Shown here: positions 19,004-28,220 of the stretch, piece after piece
Layout of the letters: each line of letters starts with the position of its first letter
How positions within the stretch are numbered: the stretch's first letter is position 1
Assembly: GCA_946626605.1 (NCBI GenBank)
Contig: CAMOUL010000006.1
Location: 42,032 to 106,031, forward strand
Source: an uncultured Bacteroidales bacterium
Lineage (GTDB): Bacteria; Bacteroidota; Bacteroidia; Bacteroidales; Paludibacteraceae
Reading direction: 5' to 3'
Length of the DNA: 64,000 bases
Translations under genes and position numbers: made by a program
The notes under the pieces: generated by a model
The model's input: the letters and a program-made list of their open reading frames with translations, nothing else
The model's database searches: none
What the model was told of the DNA's origin: nothing

Positions 19004-19298
19004 ATTGATAGAAGCACTTGTTTTCGACCGTTGAATCCGAAACCATCGGATTCCCAAAGCCACAGTCGGTAGCAAGCAGGTATGTAGCGCTGGATGGTAC
19101 ATCCGTTGCACTGCGGAAACAGCATAAGGAGCGTCTAGGAGCTCGCTCATAAGCGCGCATTAGGATGTTTACGCTAAGGCCGCGTGGGCCAAAGGCATAG
19201 CGGACACATACCGATGCTAACGATTGGGGCGCGTTTTCTTGTAAGCGAAGCGCGTTTTCGATTATAGCAAAGCGGTAAAATAACCTGCTTCTATCAAT
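19004..19298 (+). ncRNA. Candidate structured RNA / repeat element, divergent copy C
   Basis: 295 nt bounded by a perfect 13-bp inverted repeat ATTGATAGAAGCA/TGCTTCTATCAAT; shares islands with A/B (AGCTCGCT..AGCGCG.ATTAG, TACGCT(C)AAGGCCGCGTrGGCC, TTTTCGATTA) while terminal and hairpin sequences differ; followed by GGTGTTTTTATTGTTTTTTTT as in B. Confidence 0.6.
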
Positions 19299-19462
19299 GG
19301 TGTTTTTATTGTTTTTTTTTCTTCTGTTGGGGTCCCCGGAAATCTGCCGATTTTGGGGGAGAGCGGAGGCATAAGTCGCCTTTACCAATTAGCGGAGTGG
19401 TTTGGTCCCTGCGATCTTATTGCCGAACGCGATTTTATCTCCCGAAGGGTTTTTATTTCCTT

Positions 19463-20626
19463 TTATTTACCATCAAACGCGTTTACGCATTCGACTACGT
19501 ATGCTACCTGCTCCTTCGTCATACACGGACTAATCGGCAGACTCAACTCGCAATCCGCAATCATCTCCGTAATCGGCAGCCTCAACTGCGGTACGTTCCA
19601 TGCCTCTTTCGCATAGCACTCCTGCTTATGTGGCGCAATCGGATAATGTATCACCGTCCCGATCCCCTTCTCCGCCAAATAATCATGCAACCGATCCCGT
19701 ACACCGTACACCTTACACTGTACACCAACTAAAATTGGAAACAAATGATACACGTTCTGTGCATCCGGCAGCCGTTCCGGCAACTCTACCAAAGGATTAT
19801 TGATGTGGTCATAGTAATACGCCGCCACCTCCTGCCGTTTCGCCACATCCTCGTCTAAATACTTGAGTTTCACATCCAGTATCGCTGCCTGAATCTCATC
19901 CAAACGGCTGTTCCGCCCTGTGTATTGGAATACATATTTCCGCTGACTTCCGTAGTTCGCCAGTGCCCGAATAGCCTTCGCCAGCGCCTCATCATTCGTC
20001 GTCACAGCTCCTGCATCACCCAGCGCACCTAAGTTCTTTCCCGGATAAAAACTATGTCCCGCCGCATCACCCAGCGAACCCGTACGCTTGCCGTTAAACC
20101 GACAAGCATGCGCCTGGGCATTATCCTCCACGAGTTTCAACCCATGGCGACGACAAATCTCCGCAATCCGTTCCGTCATCGCGCACCGCCCATATAGATG
20201 CACGATGCATATTGCCTTCGTCCGCTCCGTGATAGCTGCCTCGATGAGCGTATCATCTATCTCCAGCGTCCGCGGATTCGGCTCCACGCACACCGGCACC
20301 AACCCGTTCTCCGTGATACCCAGATGGGTCGCGATATACGTGTTGGCCGGCAATATCACCTCATCGCCCGGCTGCATCACGCCCAACTCGATGTACGCAC
20401 GCCATATCCATATCAGCGCATCCAATCCGTTGGCGCACCCGATGCAGTATTTGGTACCTATATACTCGGCATAATGCTGCTCAAACGCCTCATTCTCCTT
20501 GCCTTGCAGATACCATCCGCTGTCAATCACTCTTCTCGCCGCCTCTTTTATTTCATCGGCATGTAATCCAGTTACGTCTTTTAGAGATAAAAATGGAACT
20601 ATCATACTTTTCAAATCAAAAATCAA
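19463..20626 (-). CDS. DegT/DnrJ/EryC1/StrS-family sugar aminotransferase
   Basis: [80 protein letters not shown]. Confidence 0.92.
   Translation of the reverse strand: MIFDLKSMIVPFLSLKDVTGLHADEIKEAARRVIDSGWYLQGKENEAFEQHYAEYIGTKYCIGCANGLDALIWIWRAYIELGVMQPGDEVILPANTYIATHLGITENGLVPVCVEPNPRTLEIDDTLIEAAITERTKAICIVHLYGRCAMTERIAEICRRHGLKLVEDNAQAHACRFNGKRTGSLGDAAGHSFYPGKNLGALGDAGAVTTNDEALAKAIRALANYGSQRKYVFQYTGRNSRLDEIQAAILDVKLKYLDEDVAKRQEVAAYYYDHINNPLVELPERLPDAQNVYHLFPILVGVQCKVYGVRDRLHDYLAEKGIGTVIHYPIAPHKQECYAKEAWNVPQLRLPITEMIADCELSLPISPCMTKEQVAYVVECVNAFDGK
19697..19735 (-). repeat. In-frame short-word repeat array inside the aminotransferase gene
   Basis: Minus strand GGTGTACAGTGTAAGGTGTACGGTGTACGG; encodes [11 protein letters not shown]. 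Confidence 0.7.
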
Positions 20627-20700
20627 AATTCAAAAATCAAAATTCAAAAATCAAATAGCTTTTTGCTTTGAATCAAAAATCAAGAATCAAAAATCAAAAA
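20606..20700 (-). repeat. Short-word repeat array flanking the four-helix-bundle gene (3' side)
   Basis: tcaaatcaaaaatcaaaattcaaaaatcaaaattcaaaaatcaaat...gaatcaaaaatcaagaatcaaaaatcaaaaa. Confidence 0.85.
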
Positions 20701-21054
20701 TTACTTCTGCTCCTTCAAAGTCTTAACACTAGACGTGAGAACCCTATGTATTTCCTCCGCGTCTTTCATTAGTTCCTCGTACTGCTCTTTTTTAATCAAC
20801 TCCGATCCGTACAGCACTTTCAGCCAGTACATAGTCTCGTGAGCCTCTTTCTGTGCAATAGCGAGTTTGTTGATGAAGTCTGCCTTGCTTATTGCGTCAC
20901 ATGCTTCGCTATAGTTCGCACCTATACTCGTACCTGCTCTCTGTATTTGGTCGGAGTTATTGTACTCATGCTGCTTTTCCCGCAAGTACTTGCGTAGTTT
21001 ATTGATCTTTATCGAAAATGCTATGCACTTATCCAAAAATTCTTGCCGTGTCAT
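20701..21054 (-). CDS. Four-helix-bundle protein (S23 / 23S rRNA IVS-type family)
   Basis: FLDKCIAFSIKINKLRKYLREK...QIQRAGTSIGANYSEACDAISKADFINKLAIAQKEAHETMYWLKVL. Confidence 0.88.
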   Translation of the reverse strand: MTRQEFLDKCIAFSIKINKLRKYLREKQHEYNNSDQIQRAGTSIGANYSEACDAISKADFINKLAIAQKEAHETMYWLKVLYGSELIKKEQYEELMKDAEEIHRVLTSSVKTLKEQK

Positions 21055-21058
21055 ATTA

Positions 21059-21125
21059 AATCAAAAATCAAAATTCAAAAATCATTATTACCTCCAAATC
21101 AAAAATCAAATATCAAAAATCAAAA
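21059..21125 (-). repeat. Short-word repeat array flanking the four-helix-bundle gene (5' side)
   Basis: aaatcaaaaatcaaaattcaaaaatcattattacctccaaatcaaaaatcaaatatcaaaaatcaaaagtc. Confidence 0.85.
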
Positions 21126-21240
21126 GTCATATAACTCTTCTCCGTGCATATTGGTTACATCCTTCAAACTCAAAAACGGTACATTCATATCTTTTGCAAT
21201 TTTTCTGTATTTTTCTTCTTTTAGTCTACTACCTGCGGTG

Positions 21241-22368
21241 CTATTTAAATCTCTTCCAAAATGTAGCATCGGCTTTGCGCGCTTCAGCGACGGAGGAAGG
21301 GTAATGTTCTATGAAATAGGTCAAAAACCCGGTACAATCGATTTTCGAAGCCAACCATTCCTTATGCCGTTGAGCATAGGCAGCCGAATCAAACTTTGCA
21401 TCGGCTATTTCTTCGGCTTTTTCAATACACTCCTCCACTCCTCCGCTTATCCATGACGGCTCATCGGATTTCATTGCGCTTCTATTAGGAACAGGTCGAT
21501 ACATCCAAAGCAACCCCTCACGCGCTTCTTCATCCGTATAACCTCGTCCTACTTCATCTATATATATTGCCGGAGTCCCCAGCACCACCGATTCGGATGC
21601 CATGGTCGCCGACTCTCCCACGAATAGCGCCGCAGCCGCCTGCACGTCATGCATTCGCTCTATCGGAATATGTATTCGATACGGTTCGAGATCAGCCGGC
21701 AGTTCCGATTCAGAGGAGATAAACACCCGCAGATGCTTGCTCAGCCGTTTAATCAGTTCCCGCTTCTGATCTAACGTAAATCCCCCGACAAGCTGCGTAT
21801 CATGCCATGCATCCCATTTCACAAATCGCACGATAGCAAACCGTGTCCCTTCCTCTATGCCCAACAAGTCCCACACCGAAGTCGGACAAAACCTCTTCGG
21901 ATGCAGATAATGCAGTTCGATATTCCCTGGAAAACGAATCTCATCTTTTCGCAACTGAAACCAGAAGCACTCCGGCAACAATATCGCATCGGCTCTATTA
22001 GATAGCACTTTCACTTGCTCTGCGGCATGTTCGGTATCATCGATAATGATATGCTTCACACCGCATAACTTGGCCGCAATCGTTGTGTACGGACAGGTAC
22101 GGGTAATCGCTACCTCAATCTTATTCCGCCGCAAGTACCGCATCTCCCATAGCACATTGCGCAGCAACGTCCATGCTTTGGATACCATCCCTTTGTTCGG
22201 TTTATGCAGCACCTCGTACGGGATGCCATACACATCCAATAGGTTGGTCGCAATATCCTTCGGCGTCGTAAGCCAAAAGACTTTGTGTCCATGTTTGATG
22301 AGTTCCGCTCTTACATTGCGGAAGTTATGAACTTGGGCGGGATGCCCTGAAACAAAAAGTATGTTCAT
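21241..22368 (-). CDS. DUF354-type glycosyltransferase-like protein
   Basis: MNILFVSGHPAQVHNFRNVRAELIKHGHKVFWLTTPKD...HIIIDDTEHAAEQ...FVGESATMASESVVLGTPAIYID. Confidence 0.75.
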   Translation of the reverse strand: MNILFVSGHPAQVHNFRNVRAELIKHGHKVFWLTTPKDIATNLLDVYGIPYEVLHKPNKGMVSKAWTLLRNVLWEMRYLRRNKIEVAITRTCPYTTIAAKLCGVKHIIIDDTEHAAEQVKVLSNRADAILLPECFWFQLRKDEIRFPGNIELHYLHPKRFCPTSVWDLLGIEEGTRFAIVRFVKWDAWHDTQLVGGFTLDQKRELIKRLSKHLRVFISSESELPADLEPYRIHIPIERMHDVQAAAALFVGESATMASESVVLGTPAIYIDEVGRGYTDEEAREGLLWMYRPVPNRSAMKSDEPSWISGGVEECIEKAEEIADAKFDSAAYAQRHKEWLASKIDCTGFLTYFIEHYPSSVAEARKADATFWKRFK

Positions 22369-23447
22369 ATTTTTGTGTATGTCGGTATCATTAATAATTT
22401 CGTAGTTAACTCTTCTGCACATGGACAAGATCCTTCAACGTAGCCGAATTGCTTTGCCCACTCTATAGCATGCTTAAAATGCGTTGCTGTTTCTACTCCT
22501 TGTTTAGCGAACCATTCTTTTAATGCTTCCGGATTTTGCGTCCTTGCTACCAGCATAAATGCATTTTCACCCAATATACACTCATTCCCTAATTCTTTCA
22601 TTCTCTCACTCATTATCGCAGCATTTTGCTGCTGGACCGCAATAGCATCCTCAGCATAGGGCAACCATGCACGATAAATCCTACTCACTCCCGGCGCCAT
22701 CTTCCGCATCACCACTTTCTCCCTAATTCTCTCACTCCCTAATTCTCTCATTCCTTTAACCTTCATCGTCAGCCAGTACATACATCTGCTATACGCAATC
22801 GCCTTTACCAGCATTGAGCAAAACAACTGCACCTGTCCCATAAATCCGTATGAGGGCAACGCAGCATACATCTCGTCTATGGTGGGATTATTCGTTTTTG
22901 ATTTACTATCGTTTTCTTTTATGTTTTCTTCAGCGCAAGCTGTGTTTTCTTTGTTATTGTTTTCCTTTATATTAACACAAAGAATGCCACCGCAACCCAG
23001 CGCCGGAAACTTCCCTTGATTGATACTATAGATCGTAAAATCGCCTTCAGCAGGTAAACCATACCCATGTGCATTATCCACAATGATAATCGCTTTGGGG
23101 CAACGCTTACGTATAGCCATTATATCATTCCGTATTCCAAACAGGTTCGTCACCACTATCGCATCCAGATTCACAGGCACGGACTCCACATTGATTGTCA
23201 ATCTCTCCGTCAGATCCACAAACACCGGCACGCATCCTGCATTTACCACCGCATTCGCCACCGTATGGCAGTTATATGCCACCACACCCACTCGGCTTCC
23301 TTCCGGCACACTTGCCTTCAGCGCCAAAACAATACCCGATCGTGCATGGTTCAGCAAATACTCGCCCTGCTTGGGTTCATATAGTTTGCCGAACCAATAC
23401 TGCCATTGGCGGCAAAACGGGAATTGTATATCTAATCGCGGTATCAT
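22365..23447 (-). CDS. DegT-like PLP-dependent aminotransferase-like protein
   Basis: LNHARSGIVLALKASVPEGSRVGVVAYNCHTVANAVVNAGCVPVFVDLT...IIIVDNAHGYG...INQGKFPALGCGGILCVN; contains repeat-derived insertions. Confidence 0.65.
   Translation of the reverse strand: MIPRLDIQFPFCRQWQYWFGKLYEPKQGEYLLNHARSGIVLALKASVPEGSRVGVVAYNCHTVANAVVNAGCVPVFVDLTERLTINVESVPVNLDAIVVTNLFGIRNDIMAIRKRCPKAIIIVDNAHGYGLPAEGDFTIYSINQGKFPALGCGGILCVNIKENNNKENTACAEENIKENDSKSKTNNPTIDEMYAALPSYGFMGQVQLFCSMLVKAIAYSRCMYWLTMKVKGMRELGSERIREKVVMRKMAPGVSRIYRAWLPYAEDAIAVQQQNAAIMSERMKELGNECILGENAFMLVARTQNPEALKEWFAKQGVETATHFKHAIEWAKQFGYVEGSCPCAEELTTKLLMIPTYTKI
22711..22765 (-). repeat. In-frame short-word repeat array (GAGTGAGAGAATTAGG words)
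   Basis: tctccctaattctctcactccctaattctctcattcctttaacc; encodes KVKGMRELGSERIREK. A shorter array is near 22591-22615. Confidence 0.75.
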
Positions 23448-24508
23448 TTCAGTTTCTTCAATATTTTCACGCCCAATATTCCTATCTTATAGAGTAGCGG
23501 TTTCGTAATACAAAGGAATCGTCCGTGTTCTACTTCTTTGCCACCGAACTTAGCTTTAAAATCCCGTACTCCATATGCTTCATCCGGCTTTCCTGCACCC
23601 ATCATATCGAATCGCGCACACCCTTGCTCCGCGGCATATCGTATTCCCGCATAGGTAGCATAACAAGATGGAAATACATGAGGATATACCCCATCCTCTC
23701 CGCAAGCGAACCATTCATACAAACATTTACCTTCTTGTGCAACGCATACGGTACCGCCAACGATCTTACCATTTAGTTCGGTCAATAAGAACCGCGCGTC
23801 TTTATGTTTACTCAACTCAAGGAAGAACTCCACTGGAAACAGCGGTGTCTTCACCTTTGTCTTGTATAGATTTTCGAGAATAGCATAGAATTCTCGAATC
23901 TTCTGCTCCCTCTCCAAATCTCCAATCTCCAATTTCAAATCTCCAATTGGAACGACAGATACTCCTTCCCGTATCGTCGTTCGTATATCTCTTTTGCGGC
24001 TCTTCCCCAAGTTGGCTTCTACGATATCAACGGATGATGTATCGACATGAAAATTCAGATGCGGCTTGTAATCGAATCCCGCAGCAGTGAATGCATCTTT
24101 CCAACGAGAATAGTCGTTGAAATTGCGTGATTCGATGTAGATGGGAGCATTCGCTCCAGTTGATAGTTGCTGTCGCAACGTTGATAGAAGAAGTTGAACT
24201 TCTTCGTTTATGCAATCATCGGCTAAACATGGGCCACCGATGATGATCGCACGACGAGTTAAGAACTGCTTAAATGCCGATTTCTCCACCGTCACATACC
24301 CCACACAAACACCGCGCAGCTGTTGACTTTTAACTTTTAACTCTTCACTTTTAACTGCTACTACGAAAGGCCGGAACAGCTCCGGCATACTTTCGTAGAA
24401 GCAATACGCCTCCGGCGTCTGGAACCACGTCCCCGTCGCACTGGCTTTCACCAATGCGTTCCACTCTTCGCGATCAATATCCTTATATGTCAGTACCCTC
24501 ATTATCAA
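23444..24508 (-). CDS. FemAB/GNAT-type aminoacyl/acetyltransferase
   Basis: GIRYAAEQGCARFDMMGAGKPDEAYGVRDFKAKFGGKEVEHGRFL; FemAB-like C-terminal pattern. Confidence 0.75.
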   Translation of the reverse strand: MIMRVLTYKDIDREEWNALVKASATGTWFQTPEAYCFYESMPELFRPFVVAVKSEELKVKSQQLRGVCVGYVTVEKSAFKQFLTRRAIIIGGPCLADDCINEEVQLLLSTLRQQLSTGANAPIYIESRNFNDYSRWKDAFTAAGFDYKPHLNFHVDTSSVDIVEANLGKSRKRDIRTTIREGVSVVPIGDLKLEIGDLEREQKIREFYAILENLYKTKVKTPLFPVEFFLELSKHKDARFLLTELNGKIVGGTVCVAQEGKCLYEWFACGEDGVYPHVFPSCYATYAGIRYAAEQGCARFDMMGAGKPDEAYGVRDFKAKFGGKEVEHGRFLCITKPLLYKIGILGVKILKKLK

Positions 24509-24598
24509 TTACTCCACACTTTCATCCGTCACATCCTCAAACGGCAATTTCTCCACCTCTTTCTTCGGCTGCTCCGGCAGTTGCCGATTTAGTTTCAT
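24509..24598 (-). CDS. Possible small protein, 29 aa
   Basis: ATG at 24598 reads MKLNRQLPEQPKKEVEKLPFEDVTDESVE*; below the 60-aa cutoff of the supplied track. Confidence 0.3.
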   Translation of the reverse strand: MKLNRQLPEQPKKEVEKLPFEDVTDESVE

Positions 24599-24605
24599 AT
24601 ATTTT

Positions 24606-24650
24606 AACTCAATCTTCAATTTTCAATCTTCAATCTTCAATTTTCAATGC
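24606..24650 (-). repeat. Intergenic short-word repeat array (GAAGATT/GAAAATT words)
   Basis: ttaactcaatcttcaattttcaatcttcaatcttcaattttcaatg. Confidence 0.8.
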
Positions 24651-24669
24651 ATGTTTAATCGCCGCGCGA

Positions 24670-26214
24670 TTAAATCATGCCCCTTCCCTTCAATTTAAAC
24701 CAGTTCCATGCTATCGCTGCCACAAACATCAGCACGCACCAATACGCAAACCATCGCTTATACTTCGGCTTCGTCACCGCTATGCTCAACCCGTACGCTG
24801 CAAACATAATCTCAAATGGCATCACCGGTTGATGGAATCGCTCCGACTGCGCAAAAACACTCACCGTCAATACCACCAAATATCCCAGCATAAACGACAA
24901 TGGCAGCAAATGATCTCGCCATTTGCCGGATAACAGGAGCATCACCAATGCAAATATAGTAAAACACGATAAAATATTTTTCACAAAGTTGCCACCATTC
25001 AACAACTGTTGTACTTCCTGCCCTTCAAACGGGCGAGCCATCGTAGGGAATGGGATTGTAAATATCATTGGAGCAAACACAGCCGTTCCGGCATATTTAG
25101 CGAAACTATTACCATGTTCACGCTCACCTCTCCATTCCATATTCTTCTCTTGCTGTCCGCCTTCCACTTGCTCCATAAGCCCCTTTGCTTGTTCCTCTAT
25201 TCGGTTGCCAGCAACAATTCCAATTAGTGCAATCGTCAAAAAACCAACTATGATACGTTTCCCCCATGACACAACTTTCGCAGATGATATGGCTACCGAA
25301 AACACCAATGATAATAAAGCTACCAAACCCAAAGGCGTTCTAAAAGCGAACATCACAGCCGCTATCAATAAGATTGGTATTACCTTCCATGCCGTAAACT
25401 GTTTGGCTCTTAACATCTGATCGGCTTGCTCCACAAACAACACAGATAAGAACACCATCTCCGTTTCCTTTAAATGCACCGCACAATAGTACCAAAAATT
25501 AGGCCAAAGAGCCACAAAAATGGCAGCCATACGTGCTGTTTGTTCACCAAAATTTCGTTTCGCCAACCGATAGATCAGCACTACAGTCAATGCGGACAAT
25601 ATACATTTAAGCAATCGAACCAAAATGATACTATCCCCTGCCAGCCAATAGATAAACCCCACATAAGTAGCATAGCCCATATCGGAGATGTCTATTTTCT
25701 CACTCGTTTTTCTCCATACATCGGTAAAGTGTCCATTCTCAAGACCATTTGCAAAGTCCTCTCCCAACTGATGATAAAAATCAGCATCCATATTTTCGAA
25801 TCCGAATGCGTCACCATAGTTCTCCAAGAACACCCAATATATGAGCAAAGTAAATACAACACGCGGGATGAAGGCGACCAAAAAGATACGTTTCTCGAAT
25901 GATTTCTGTCTTCGCATTTTCAACTCTGAGGTATCTTTTATAGCTTTGCTTCCGTATAAAAAGAACGTCAACACTGCCACCACTCCGGATAGCATATAGT
26001 ACCACGGCAGACTATGCGCTGAGTACATGAATGTCACAATAGCCAACGCCGCAATATATACCGCAATGGAATATTGTGTCAACCATTTAGGAAACGCATC
26101 CGACATCTTAACCACCCTATTCCTCACTCTCTGCCACATCGGAACCGGTGACTGCAGTGGCACCATCGGATCTTGCAATTCTTGATTATTTATTTGGTCA
26201 TTCTCTATTTGCAT
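24670..26214 (-). CDS. Polytopic membrane protein of the glycan locus (glycosyltransferase/ligase-like)
   Basis: Multiple hydrophobic segments; position between glycosyltransferases. Confidence 0.6.
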   Translation of the reverse strand: MQIENDQINNQELQDPMVPLQSPVPMWQRVRNRVVKMSDAFPKWLTQYSIAVYIAALAIVTFMYSAHSLPWYYMLSGVVAVLTFFLYGSKAIKDTSELKMRRQKSFEKRIFLVAFIPRVVFTLLIYWVFLENYGDAFGFENMDADFYHQLGEDFANGLENGHFTDVWRKTSEKIDISDMGYATYVGFIYWLAGDSIILVRLLKCILSALTVVLIYRLAKRNFGEQTARMAAIFVALWPNFWYYCAVHLKETEMVFLSVLFVEQADQMLRAKQFTAWKVIPILLIAAVMFAFRTPLGLVALLSLVFSVAISSAKVVSWGKRIIVGFLTIALIGIVAGNRIEEQAKGLMEQVEGGQQEKNMEWRGEREHGNSFAKYAGTAVFAPMIFTIPFPTMARPFEGQEVQQLLNGGNFVKNILSCFTIFALVMLLLSGKWRDHLLPLSFMLGYLVVLTVSVFAQSERFHQPVMPFEIMFAAYGLSIAVTKPKYKRWFAYWCVLMFVAAIAWNWFKLKGRGMI

Positions 26215-26236
26215 TTTACCTATTACCTTTTACTTA

Positions 26237-27289
26237 TCAGTTCTTATCCCGACTATAGGTTCCGTCATTTTTTCTCAACCATCCCTTCACGGCCGCTAAC
26301 CCCAGCAAAGCCTTTACTATTATCCGATACATCCAATACGGAATCATCCGGTACATCTGTATCCATATCGTTTGCAGTTGCGGATTATTCTCTCGAGCCC
26401 ATTCGTCCCACTCAGCAGCAATCCATTTCCCGTCCGCATATGAAAAACTCACACTCTGCCTATAATACATATTATATGTCCTTGGCAGTCGATATCGTAT
26501 ATAAGCCGCTTTCGTGGAATTCTCAGCTACCTGATGCTCCTCATAAAATCGCACGACGTGTTGATATGCTTTCATGTGCGCCCTTACCTGCTTATTCATT
26601 GCCTCGCGGGATATACTTTGCCCCGGTCGATTCATCAGATAGTTATACAGCGGAAAATCAAATGCTTCAATCGACTTCGCTCCAATCATCGCTGCTGGCC
26701 ACAGCACCACATCGTCATACGGCTGTTTCTCTAAGAACAGCTCCGGCATATACTGTCCCAGCACTCCTCGCTTATAGCAGCAGCAGTGATGCAGCAGATA
26801 GTTATGCGTCCTGTTCCCCACCCAATCAAACGTATCCGCATCATATATCTTGTAGAACTCCATATCCAATATCTCCTGACGCCAAATTTCATCGTGCTCG
26901 CAGTGGCAGCGCGTCGGTGTCAGCACTAGATCTGCATCCGTATGCCGCAGCGCCTCTACAAATTTCCCAAAGTTCTGGAACCAATCGTCAGAGTCCAGGA
27001 ACTTCACATACTTTCCCTTCGCTTCCTGCACGCCCATATTCCATACCGAGCCATGTCCGCCATTCTCCTTGTCTATCTGCCGGAAATATTTCGGATAACG
27101 CTTCGCATACTCTCGCGACATATCTGCCGACTTGTCCGGTGTCCCATCGTTGATAATCAGCACGTCAATCAACTCCATTAACTCTTCATCCAACTTCCCG
27201 TCCTTATAGATCAAACACGAATCCAAACATTTGTTGATGTACGGCTCTACTTTATATACCGGTACGACTATTGTTAAAATTTTTTCCAT
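26237..27289 (-). CDS. Glycosyltransferase family 2
   Basis: LTIVVPVYKVEPYINKCLDSCL...VLIINDGTPDKSADMSREYAKRYP...VKFLDSDDWF. Confidence 0.92.
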   Translation of the reverse strand: MEKILTIVVPVYKVEPYINKCLDSCLIYKDGKLDEELMELIDVLIINDGTPDKSADMSREYAKRYPKYFRQIDKENGGHGSVWNMGVQEAKGKYVKFLDSDDWFQNFGKFVEALRHTDADLVLTPTRCHCEHDEIWRQEILDMEFYKIYDADTFDWVGNRTHNYLLHHCCCYKRGVLGQYMPELFLEKQPYDDVVLWPAAMIGAKSIEAFDFPLYNYLMNRPGQSISREAMNKQVRAHMKAYQHVVRFYEEHQVAENSTKAAYIRYRLPRTYNMYYRQSVSFSYADGKWIAAEWDEWARENNPQLQTIWIQMYRMIPYWMYRIIVKALLGLAAVKGWLRKNDGTYSRDKN

Positions 27290-27299
27290 ATCAGGGGCA

Positions 27300-28220
27300 T
27301 TATTTTATTCCTATTACTTGCTTGATTTTGCTAAACGCATATTTCGGATTCCAATACACAAACAGGCAAAAATCCCGTATAAACTTAAACGGATTCCGCT
27401 GTTTCTTCATTCGTCCGTAGTACGCTGAAGATATATTCCATGTGATATCATCCTTATTGAGTTCCGGGAAATTCATATACAGACTTCGGAAATGATTCGG
27501 CAGTCTGAATATCTCCTTTCCTCTAATCTTAGGGTCGTGTGATATACTATGCGGTTGCATCCTATATACCGACATTTGTTCCTTGAAACCCCATACCCGT
27601 CCTACATGTGCGCAGGTTAGCACAAGTGAAATATCGCTCCTACATATCCACTCGGGATGAACTAATTTAAATTTATGCACCGGCTCTATACGATATACGA
27701 TAGATGCCGTAGGCACAATCCAACTCGCGAACATATCGTTTGTCTTATACTCCCTCGTTTCTAACTTCTCACATTTAACCCCGGTTGTCACGCCTTCATC
27801 TACTCCCTCCAATTTAATTTTCGCGGCATGGAAACACATTGAATAATCCGGATGAGCTTCCAAAAAATCCACCTGTTTTTGCAATTTCAACGGATCCGTC
27901 CAGTAATCATCCCCCTCACACTCTGCCCAATAGGTCGCTTTGTCGATATACTCCTGAAAATACGGACGTTTATCTTCCTTCGTTTGATAGAAGTTATGCG
28001 GCAGATAGATTCCCTTTATCTTATCCGGATACTGCGTCTCATAGCGTCTAATAATATTTGCCGTTTTATCCGTCGAGCAATCATCAATCACAACAGCCAG
28101 GAACGGAAAGTCCGTCTTCTGCATAGCAAACCCTTTGAGCGCATCCTCAATAAACGGCTCGTGGTTGTATGTGATACAACGCACAAAAACGAATGGGCGA
28201 TCTTTCTTATTCTCTTTCAT
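27300..28220 (-). CDS. Glycosyltransferase family 2
   Basis: CITYNHEPFIEDALKGFAMQ...AVVIDDCSTDKTANIIRRYE...WAECEGDDYWTDPLKLQKQVDFLEAHPDYSMCF. Confidence 0.92.
   Translation of the reverse strand: MKENKKDRPFVFVRCITYNHEPFIEDALKGFAMQKTDFPFLAVVIDDCSTDKTANIIRRYETQYPDKIKGIYLPHNFYQTKEDKRPYFQEYIDKATYWAECEGDDYWTDPLKLQKQVDFLEAHPDYSMCFHAAKIKLEGVDEGVTTGVKCEKLETREYKTNDMFASWIVPTASIVYRIEPVHKFKLVHPEWICRSDISLVLTCAHVGRVWGFKEQMSVYRMQPHSISHDPKIRGKEIFRLPNHFRSLYMNFPELNKDDITWNISSAYYGRMKKQRNPFKFIRDFCLFVYWNPKYAFSKIKQVIGIK

Noticed and set aside
20606-21125. Possible CRISPR array in the CAAAAATC-type repeats
   Set aside because: Units are 7-9 nt, degenerate and without spacers; no cas genes are recognisable in the window.
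26173-27153. Long + strand ORF of 326 aa antisense to a glycosyltransferase
   Set aside because: Opposite strand encodes a clear GT2 protein; the + product is Ser/Pro/Tyr-rich low complexity typical of antisense translation.
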